Made by a program: the position numbers and the translations under genes. DNA of 5,409 nt from an uncultured Eubacteriales bacterium (lineage in GTDB: Bacteria; Bacillota; Clostridia; Oscillospirales; CAG-272). Below are positions 1 through 5,409 of this stretch, piece by piece (position 1 is the stretch's first letter; the number at the start of each line of letters is the position of its first letter). The notes below the pieces were generated by a model that saw only the letters and a program-made list of their open reading frames with translations, did no database searches and was not told where the DNA came from. Location of the stretch: assembly GCA_900550625.1 (NCBI GenBank), contig URSW01000122.1, positions 1 to 5,409 of the forward strand. Reading direction: 5' to 3'.

Positions 1-2690
1 TTCCCGCCGAGGAGGGCGCTGCCCACGATAACCGCTATGATGTAACGGTGCTGGTCAACGGTTTGCCGCTGATCCATATCGAGCTGAAGCGCCGGGGCGT
101 TCCCATTCGGGAGGCGTTTAACCAAATCGATCGCTATCAACGAGACAGCTTCTGGGCATCCGGCGGGCTGTATGAATTTGTGCAGATTTTCGTGATCTCC
201 AACGGCACGAATACGAAATACTATTCCAATACCACCCGTTTCAATCATGTCAAAGATGCAAAAACACAGAAGACCAAGAAGTCCAAAACAAGCAACAGCT
301 TTGAGTTCACTTCGTTTTGGGCAGATGCGAACAACCGCATTATCCCCGATCTTGTTGACTTCACCAAGACTTTTTTCTGCAAGCATACCGTTCTGAATAT
401 CCTCACCCGTTACTGCGTGTTTACGGCGGAAAATATGCTGCTGGTGATGCGGCCGTATCAGATTGTAGCCACCGAACGCATTTTGAACCGCATCGAGATC
501 GCCGACAACTACAAGAAATACGGCACCGCGGCGGGCGGCGGGTATATTTGGCACACCACAGGCAGCGGCAAAACGCTGACTTCCTTCAAGACAGCGCAGC
601 TTGCCACGAAACTGGACTACATCGACAAGGTGCTGTTCGTCGTGGACCGCAAGGATTTGGACTACCAGACGATGAAGGAATATGACCGCTTTGAAAAAGG
701 TGCTGCCAACAGCAACACCTCAACGGCGGTCCTGAAGCGTCAGTTGGAAGATGACAACGCCAAGATCATCATTACCACCATTCAGAAGCTGGCAACTTTT
801 ATCAAAAAGAACGCCGGACATTCGGTGTTTGACAAGCGGGTAGTCATCATTTTTGACGAATGCCACCGCAGCCAGTTCGGCGATATGCATCAGGCTATCA
901 CCAAGTATTTTAAGAAGTACAATCTGTTCGGCTTTACCGGCACGCCCATATTTGCAGTCAATGCGGGCGTGAGCAAGAGCCCCATCCGCACAACGGAGCA
1001 GGCGTTCGGCGACCAGCTTCACGCCTACACGATTGTAGATGCTATCAACGACAAAAACGTGCTGCCCTTCCGAGTGGATTACATCAAGACGATGGAGGCC
1101 GAGCCGGATATTGACGACAAGGAAGTCTGGGACATCAACCGGGAAAAAGCGTTTCTTGCTCCCGAGCGCATCCGGATTGTTACGGATTATATCCTGACGC
1201 ACTTTGACAAGAAAACATATCGTGGCGATAAGACCTACACCTTCAGTGTGCTGAAAAACATTAGCGAAGTGGCTTCCGCAAGCGGCAGGCAGCAGATCGA
1301 TGAGATCAAACAGAAGCAGCGTGTCAGCGGGTTTAATTCCATTTTTGCCGTGTCCGGTGTCGATGCTGCCAAGCTGTATTATGCCGAGTTTCAGCGTCAA
1401 ATGGCAGAGCATCCGCAGCGCAGGCTTAAGATAGCGGTCATTTACAGCTACGGCGCAAACGAGGAAGAAACGGACGGAATCCTCGACGAGGAGAACCCGG
1501 AGGACACCTCTGCACTTGATCGGAATTCCCGTGATTTCCTGGATGCGGCCATCCGTGACTACAACGAGATGTTCCGCACCAACTACTCTACGGACGGGGA
1601 TAAGTTCCAGAATTACTACAAGGATGTTTCTCTGCGGATGAAGAACAAGGAGCTTGATCTGCTGATTGTAGTGAATATGTTTCTGACCGGCTTCGATGCG
1701 ACGACGCTGAACACACTGTGGGTGGACAAGAACCTGAAAATGCACGGTCTGATCCAGGCCTATTCCCGCACGAACCGCATTCTCAACTCCATCAAGGTGT
1801 TCGGTAACATCGTGTGCTTCCGTAATCTGCAAAAGCGCACCGACGACGCCATCTCCCTTTTCGGAGACAAGGAAGCGGGCGGCATCGTGCTGATGCGGGG
1901 ATATAAGGATTATTACTTCGGTTATGAAGATAATGACGGGAAACACCATACGGGCTATCGGGATATGATCGAGGAGCTGACGGCTAAGTTCCCGCTGTCG
2001 GAGGAGCGTATCACAGGCGAACAGCTCCAAAGGGAATTTATCGTGTTGTTCGGCGCAATCCTGCGGATGCGCAACCTGCTGGCCTCTTTTGATGAATTTG
2101 CCGGAAATGAAATCTTGAGTGAGAGGGATTTCCAGGACTACCTCGGCCGCTATCAGGATCTGCGAGACGAGTGGAAAAACCGTAAACCCGGCGGCGAAAA
2201 GGAGGACATCACCGACGATATTGTTTTTGAGATTGAACTCATCAAGCAGATCGAGATCAATATCGACTATATTCTGATGCTTGTCCAAAAGTATCACGAT
2301 TCCCACTGCGACGATAAGGAAATTCTCATTACGATCCGGAAGGCTGTGGACGCAAGCCCGGATCTGCGCAGCAAAAAAGCGCTTATTGAAACCTTTATCA
2401 ACGGTATCAACGATGTGTCGGACGTGATGCTGGAATGGCGAACCTTTGTTGCCGAGGAAAAGGAACGGCAGCTCGCCGCAATCATAAAGGAAGAAAATCT
2501 GAAGGACGGGGAGACTCGCCGCTTTATGGACAGTGCTTTCCGTGACGGTTCTGTAAAAACGACAGGTACGGACATCGACGGCTTGATGCCGCCGATTTCA
2601 CGGTTCGGCGGCGGGAACCGTGCAGATAAAAAGCGGACCGTCATCGAAAAGCTGAGAGCGTTCTTTGATCGGTTCTTCGGAATCGGGTAA
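1..2690 (+). CDS. hsdR: Type I restriction enzyme R subunit (HsdR), 5'-truncated by window edge
   Basis: This is the motor and nuclease subunit of a type I restriction-modification complex (HsdR with HsdM and HsdS); it translocates DNA using ATP and cuts unmodified DNA. The frame is open from base 3, giving about 895 residues to the stop. Numbering from the GTG at 48, the RecB-like nuclease centre shows E12-x-K14, with its Asp 14 residues before the Glu (codon 39-41), and a following Q26-x3-Y30. The helicase motifs follow: Q-like region 135-150, Walker A GSGKT 172-176, DECH 270-273, TGTP 297-300, LTGFDA 546-551 and QAYSRTNR 570-577. A helical C-terminal region of EcoR124_C type runs to residue 880. 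The Asp/Glu/Lys spacing matches EcoR124I (D151/E165/K167 as I recall), so about 140 N-terminal residues lie upstream. The frame has no internal stop and all key residues are present, so the enzyme is probably active. hsdM and hsdS are not in the window. Confidence 0.96.
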   Translation, partial: PAEEGAAHDNRYDVTVLVNGLPLIHIELKRRGVPIREAFNQIDRYQRDSFWASGGLYEFVQIFVISNGTNTKYYSNTTRFNHVKDAKTQKTKKSKTSNSFEFTSFWADANNRIIPDLVDFTKTFFCKHTVLNILTRYCVFTAENMLLVMRPYQIVATERILNRIEIADNYKKYGTAAGGGYIWHTTGSGKTLTSFKTAQLATKLDYIDKVLFVVDRKDLDYQTMKEYDRFEKGAANSNTSTAVLKRQLEDDNAKIIITTIQKLATFIKKNAGHSVFDKRVVIIFDECHRSQFGDMHQAITKYFKKYNLFGFTGTPIFAVNAGVSKSPIRTTEQAFGDQLHAYTIVDAINDKNVLPFRVDYIKTMEAEPDIDDKEVWDINREKAFLAPERIRIVTDYILTHFDKKTYRGDKTYTFSVLKNISEVASASGRQQIDEIKQKQRVSGFNSIFAVSGVDAAKLYYAEFQRQMAEHPQRRLKIAVIYSYGANEEETDGILDEENPEDTSALDRNSRDFLDAAIRDYNEMFRTNYSTDGDKFQNYYKDVSLRMKNKELDLLIVVNMFLTGFDATTLNTLWVDKNLKMHGLIQAYSRTNRILNSIKVFGNIVCFRNLQKRTDDAISLFGDKEAGGIVLMRGYKDYYFGYEDNDGKHHTGYRDMIEELTAKFPLSEERITGEQLQREFIVLFGAILRMRNLLASFDEFAGNEILSERDFQDYLGRYQDLRDEWKNRKPGGEKEDITDDIVFEIELIKQIEINIDYILMLVQKYHDSHCDDKEILITIRKAVDASPDLRSKKALIETFINGINDVSDVMLEWRTFVAEEKERQLAAIIKEENLKDGETRRFMDSAFRDGSVKTTGTDIDGLMPPISRFGGGNRADKKRTVIEKLRAFFDRFFGIG

Positions 2691-2723
2691 GTGTTTTTTG
2701 GCGCGTTCGGGTAAAATTGTATC

Positions 2724-2744
2724 CGGTACAAAGTTAACGGTACA
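2724..2744. repeat. Short direct repeat CGGTACA x2
   Basis: CGGTACA occurs at 2724-2730 and again at 2738-2744, a 14-base period with a 7-base spacer (AAGTTAA). It lies just after hsdR. The repeat is seen directly, but it is short enough to be chance. A tandem protein-binding site is possible, although there is no downstream gene on this strand for it to control. Confidence 0.3.
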
Positions 2745-2796
2745 TACGAGTGATTTTTCGCTTCACGGCAGAAGAACGATATGCTCTTCCTTCCCG

Positions 2797-2810
2797 TGCG
2801 TTATAACGCA
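2797..2810. repeat. Perfect 14-bp palindrome in the convergent gap
   Basis: TGCGTTATAACGCA is identical to its reverse complement. Just outside it, CCGTG (2794-2798, overlapping the palindrome by two bases) and CACGG (2813-2817) form a second, slightly offset inverted pair. There is no T-run on either side, so it is not an intrinsic terminator by itself. It could be a protein-binding site or a transcript-end hairpin; its position downstream of both genes argues against a classic operator. Confidence 0.4.
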
Positions 2811-2835
2811 GCCACGGTCAATATCCGCAAAAGAT

Positions 2836-2867
2836 AAAAAGGATCCCGAAGGATATCCTTCGGGATC
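2836..2867 (-). terminator. Intrinsic terminator of the ferredoxin-flavodiiron operon
   Basis: Bases 2842-2867 form a perfect 26-bp palindrome. As RNA it folds into an 11-bp stem (GAUCCCGAAGG with CCUUCGGGAUC) and an AUAU loop. Read on the minus strand, the stem is followed after one C by five T's (complement of 2836-2840) and then a further T-rich stretch, a classic rho-independent layout. It begins 61 bases past the stop of the flavodiiron gene. On the plus strand only three T's follow directly and the stem can extend into flanking A/T pairs, so it may also end hsdR transcripts, less efficiently. Confidence 0.88.
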
Positions 2868-2873
2868 TTTCCG

Positions 2874-2888
2874 TATGCGCTGCGCATA
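2874..2888. repeat. Small inverted repeat TATGCGC-T-GCGCATA
   Basis: Seven-base arms flank a single T, allowing a 6-bp stem with a 3-base loop in RNA. It lies between the flavodiiron stop codon and the main terminator, so it would sit in the 3' untranslated part of that transcript. There is no T-tract, so it is at most an accessory or 3'-end-stabilising hairpin. Confidence 0.4.
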
Positions 2889-2928
2889 TCTGCCGGTGAA
2901 TTTGCGTGTGAATCTACAGCTCGCGCTT

Positions 2929-4719
2929 TTATTTTATTTCATCAAAATCGGCGGCGCCGTGCTTGCAGAGCGGGCATATGAAATCCTCGGGCAGTGTGTC
3001 ACCCTCGTATACATATCCGCAGACCTTGCAGACAAAGCCTTTCTTTCCGTCCGTTTCGGGCTTCGGTTTGACATTGCTCTGGTAGTAGGTATATGTCATC
3101 GTCTCAGCCTTCGAGATTACACGGGATTCGGTGACGGAGCAGATGAACATGCCGTGCGTATCGAGGTCGATATACTGCTCGACCTTGAGCGACATGAACG
3201 AATTGATGTATTTCGGGAGAAATACCAGCCCGTTGTCGGAGCGGAGAATGTCCCACGACTCAAACTTGTCCGCACTGCGTCCGCTGCGGAATCCGAAATT
3301 CTCGAATACCGAGAACGGCGCGTCAATCGACAGGCAGTTAACGTTCATTTTCCCGGTTTGCTTTATAACATGGTGGGAGTAGTTCGCCTTGTTTACCGTG
3401 ACCGCTATGCGGTTCGGGGCATTTGTCACCTGCGATACGGTGTTTACGATCAGCCCGTTGTCCTTCCGTCCGTCGTTTGAAGTAACGACGTACAGACCGT
3501 ATCCGATGTTGAAAAGCGCGGTGAGATCGTTCTTGTTTGCATATGCTCCGTCACGCTCGATATACTCATGGCACAGCTCGTCCGCGAGCGCTTCGAGCTG
3601 CGCTTCGCTTTCGGCATTAAGTGCGGATTTTATGTGGACGGAATTTTCCGCAAAGGTGAGGTTCTTTGAGCCTTCAAGCATCCCTTTCATTACCTTTGCG
3701 GCAAGGGGCGCCCATGTTCCGTTTTCGATAAACGCAACGGTACGGTTCTGATAGTTGCGCTCGGTGAGCTCTTCTATGAATTCGCGCATGAACGGGAATA
3801 TGCCCGCATTGTACGTCGTCGTCGCAAGAACAAGCTTAGGATAACGGAAAGCATCCTCGACCGCCTCCGCCATATCGGAACGTGCAAGATCGGTAAGAAC
3901 CACCTTCGGCGCGCCGCGTCTGCGCAGACCGTCGGCAAGCTTTTCCGCAGCCTTTTTCGTGTTTCCGTAAACCGAGGTGTACGCTATCATGATCCCGTCG
4001 GATTCCGCTTCGTAGGACGACCATGTGCTGTAAAGCCCGAGGTAATACCCGAGATTCTCGGTCAGCACCGGACCGTGGAGCGGGCAGATCGTCCCGATGT
4101 CAAGCACGGCAGCCTTTTTCAGAAGTGCCTGAACCTGCGCGCCGTATTTTCCGACGATCCCGAAGTAGTAGCGGCGCGCCTCGCACGCCCAATCCTCGTC
4201 GGTGTCGAGAGCGCCGAACTTGCCGAACGCATCCGCGGAAAAGAGCACGCGGTCGAAGCTGTCGTATGTGACGATTACCTCGGGCCAGTGAACCATGGGC
4301 GCGGTCACAAAATTAAGCGTGTGCCTGCCGAGCGAGAGGGAATCGCCGTCCCCGACCTTCATCTGACGTTCGGAAAAATCCGTTCCGAAGAACTGCCCCA
4401 TCATCGTAAATGCCTTGGCGTTCGCAACGATAACGGTATCGGGATATATCTTCATGAAATTCATGATGTTTGCCGAATGATCGGGCTCCATGTGCTGAAT
4501 TATAAGATAATCGGGCTTTTGTCCGTCGAGAGCCTTCTCGAGATTGTCGAGCCATTCGTGTGTGAAGTGCGCGTCAACGGTGTCCATGACCGCGATCTTG
4601 TCGTCCTTGATGAGATAAGAGTTGTAAGCCATGCCGTTTTCAACGCGGTACTGCCCCTCGAACAGATCGATCACTCTGTCGTTTACTCCGATGTAGGTGA
4701 TGTCGTTGGTAATCTTCAT
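2929..4719 (-). CDS. Flavodiiron protein (FprA type) fused to flavin reductase and rubredoxin domains
   Basis: This is a predicted cytoplasmic O2 and/or NO reductase of 596 residues. The metallo-beta-lactamase-like diiron domain (about 1-240) has a complete ligand set: H76-x-E78-x-D80-H81, H144, D163 and H215. The flavodoxin domain (about 243-385) has the FMN phosphate loop TSVYGNT (248-254), TTTYNAGIFP (300-309) and NGTWAP (333-338). A flavin-reductase domain (about 397-548) follows, then a charged linker and a short rubredoxin (about 558-596) with C564-x2-C567 and C582-x2-C585. Core flavodiiron proteins are about 400 residues, so the extra 200 are the fused electron-donor modules, resembling the separate Hrb protein that feeds FprA in Moorella. 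Inferred flow is NAD(P)H to flavin, to rubredoxin iron, to FMN, to diiron, to O2/NO. The ATG start is supported by a ribosome site 9 bases upstream. There is no signal peptide or membrane segment. The gene follows a ferredoxin-like gene by 34 bases, and a terminator lies downstream. Preference for O2 or NO cannot be read from the sequence. Confidence 0.95.
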   Translation of the reverse strand: MKITNDITYIGVNDRVIDLFEGQYRVENGMAYNSYLIKDDKIAVMDTVDAHFTHEWLDNLEKALDGQKPDYLIIQHMEPDHSANIMNFMKIYPDTVIVANAKAFTMMGQFFGTDFSERQMKVGDGDSLSLGRHTLNFVTAPMVHWPEVIVTYDSFDRVLFSADAFGKFGALDTDEDWACEARRYYFGIVGKYGAQVQALLKKAAVLDIGTICPLHGPVLTENLGYYLGLYSTWSSYEAESDGIMIAYTSVYGNTKKAAEKLADGLRRRGAPKVVLTDLARSDMAEAVEDAFRYPKLVLATTTYNAGIFPFMREFIEELTERNYQNRTVAFIENGTWAPLAAKVMKGMLEGSKNLTFAENSVHIKSALNAESEAQLEALADELCHEYIERDGAYANKNDLTALFNIGYGLYVVTSNDGRKDNGLIVNTVSQVTNAPNRIAVTVNKANYSHHVIKQTGKMNVNCLSIDAPFSVFENFGFRSGRSADKFESWDILRSDNGLVFLPKYINSFMSLKVEQYIDLDTHGMFICSVTESRVISKAETMTYTYYQSNVKPKPETDGKKGFVCKVCGYVYEGDTLPEDFICPLCKHGAADFDEIK

Positions 4720-4727
4720 TTGTAAGC

Positions 4728-4735
4728 TCTCCTTT
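4728..4735 (-). promoter_or_regulatory. Ribosome binding site of the flavodiiron gene
   Basis: The minus strand reads AAAGGAGA here, with GGAG ending 9 bases before the ATG at 4719-4717. This near-consensus site fixes the start codon. It lies within the 34-base gap after the preceding gene's stop, so the flavodiiron gene can be translated independently from a shared transcript. I see no convincing separate promoter in so short a gap. Confidence 0.85.
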
Positions 4736-4753
4736 ATAATTAATAAGTCCTGT

Positions 4754-5409
4754 TTATCTGTCGCCGACGATCATTCCGTCCGGCGAAATTATGACGGTGC
4801 GCAGCGAAAGGTCTTTGCCGCTCATCCGTATCGCTTCGGATACTGCGTTGACCAGACCGCCGCAGCACGGCACCTGCATCCTGACCGCCGTGATGCTTTT
4901 TATATCGTTTCCGCTTATTATTGCCGCAAGCTTCTCGGAGTAATCGATACCGTCGAGCTTCGGGCATCCGATGAGTGTTATCCGTCCTTTTATAAAGTCC
5001 TCGTGAAAGGATCCGTATGCGAACGCTGTGCAGTCGGCGGCGATGAGAAGATCCGCTCCGTTAAAATACGGAGCGCCGACGGGCACAAGCTTTATCTGAA
5101 CGGGCCACTGCGAGAGACGTCCGGGAGACGGCGTAAAAGGTTGATCCGTGCTTTTTGCATCATTTTCGCGGGAGATGAAGGCGGCACGGCTGACGGGACA
5201 TCCTGCGTGAGGCGGAGCGAACGCTTTTCTTTCTTTAAGATGCTTTTTCACGGCTTCGGCATCATACGGTGCGGCTTCGCGCTCTTCGAACGATATCGCG
5301 TCCGCCGGACAGGCGGGGAGACAGTCGCCGAGCCCGTCGCAGTAATCCTCGCGGAGAAGCACGGCTTTTCCGTCCTCCATTCCGATCGCGCCTTCGTGAC
5401 AGGCTTCGG
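4754..5409 (-). CDS. Ferredoxin-like 4Fe-4S protein with conserved-cysteine C-terminal domain, 5' end outside window
   Basis: The visible 3' part encodes the end of a two-motif ferredoxin domain and a C-terminal domain of about 130 residues. The frame stays open to the window edge, and ACHEGAI, containing what should be the fourth Cys of the first iron-sulfur motif, is encoded just upstream of the ATG at 5380-5378, so that ATG is internal. Numbering from it, the second motif is C14-x5-C20-x3-C24-P; the position where a second Cys is expected is L17. The C-terminal domain has further cysteines in a conserved-looking setting: C61, C117, C139 (GCPKLD) and C172-C173 (PCCGG), which may bind another metal or act in redox chemistry. 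I recognise the family from clostridial and methanogen genomes, where it is annotated only as a 4Fe-4S binding protein and often sits near hybrid-cluster protein genes. Being just upstream of the flavodiiron gene suggests electron transfer or sensing in oxygen/NO stress, but its partner is not shown. Confidence 0.85.
   Translation of the reverse strand, partial: EACHEGAIGMEDGKAVLLREDYCDGLGDCLPACPADAISFEEREAAPYDAEAVKKHLKERKAFAPPHAGCPVSRAAFISRENDAKSTDQPFTPSPGRLSQWPVQIKLVPVGAPYFNGADLLIAADCTAFAYGSFHEDFIKGRITLIGCPKLDGIDYSEKLAAIISGNDIKSITAVRMQVPCCGGLVNAVSEAIRMSGKDLSLRTVIISPDGMIVGDR

Larger units (their letters stand above)
2691..2928. other. Intergenic region between convergent genes
   Basis: This 238-base stretch separates the hsdR stop from the flavodiiron protein stop. 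I see no credible coding sequence in it: the frames that cross it are extensions of antisense shadows from the neighbouring genes. It contains a terminator palindrome, a 14-bp palindrome near 2797-2810, a small inverted repeat near 2874-2888 and a 7-bp direct repeat near 2724-2744. No strong terminator lies immediately after hsdR, so hsdR transcripts may run to the shared palindrome about 150 bases downstream. No tRNA or other RNA gene is recognisable. Confidence 0.75.

Noticed and set aside
48..50. GTG as the start of hsdR
   Set aside because: The frame is open to the window edge and the catalytic Asp of the nuclease centre is encoded at 39-41, upstream of this GTG. The true start is outside the window.
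720..2306. Long open frame (528 codons) antisense to hsdR
   Set aside because: It lies entirely opposite a gene with unmistakable helicase and nuclease motifs, and its translation has no recognisable domain. It is a by-product of the codon bias of hsdR.
2748..2766. Possible hairpin terminator right after hsdR around GAGTGATTTTTCGCTTC
   Set aside because: The stem is only about 5 bp including a G-U pair, and the T's are in the loop, with no T-run following it.
2665..3480. Plus-strand open frame of 271 codons crossing the intergenic gap
   Set aside because: It overlaps the hsdR 3' end, runs through the terminator palindrome and lies opposite the flavin reductase and rubredoxin domains of the flavodiiron gene. 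There is no family resemblance.
4075..4725. Plus-strand open frame of 216 codons
   Set aside because: It is antisense to the diiron domain of the flavodiiron gene, whose metal ligands fix the true coding strand.
5378..5380. ATG as the start of the ferredoxin-like gene
   Set aside because: The preceding in-frame codons encode ACHEGAI, part of the first iron-sulfur motif, so this Met is internal and the gene continues past the window edge.
1..5409. CRISPR array, tRNA, insertion sequence or novel defence system
   Set aside because: I found no regularly spaced repeats, no tRNA-like cloverleaf, and no transposase motifs. The only defence gene seen is a standard type I R subunit.

Overview
The window looks like chromosomal DNA of an anaerobic Gram-positive bacterium, probably a clostridium-type gut Firmicute. 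This rests on the oxygen/NO-scavenging flavodiiron protein with fused flavin-reductase and rubredoxin domains, and on a ferredoxin-like protein of a type I know from clostridia and methanogens. Codons are moderately GC-rich and ribosome sites are strong (AAAGGAGA). The taxonomic call is inference from gene content, not from a marker gene.

Left half (1-2690, + strand): the last ~895 codons of hsdR, the motor/nuclease subunit of a type I restriction-modification system, closest to the EcoR124I (type IC) layout. The 5' end lies outside the window, but the nuclease centre, all main helicase motifs and the complete C-terminus are present. The partner hsdM and hsdS genes are not here and would be expected upstream.

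Middle (2691-2928): a 238-base gap between two convergent genes. It holds a perfect 26-bp palindrome that forms an intrinsic terminator, best oriented for the minus-strand genes, plus two shorter inverted repeats and a weak direct repeat.

Right half (2929-5409, - strand): two co-directional genes 34 bases apart. The upstream one, cut by the window edge, is an Fe-S ferredoxin-like protein. The downstream one is a complete 596-residue flavodiiron protein with four modules in order: diiron metallo-beta-lactamase-like, flavodoxin, flavin reductase, short-spacer rubredoxin. This amounts to an FprA-type oxidase/NO reductase fused to its own reductase (an Hrb-like module), so one chain could carry electrons from NAD(P)H to O2 or NO. 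The pair is best read as an oxygen/nitrosative-stress detoxification operon ending at the terminator.

I see no evidence of a wholly new system. The most interesting points are the FprA-Hrb fusion, the ferredoxin's incomplete second cysteine motif, and the junction between a restriction locus and a stress operon.
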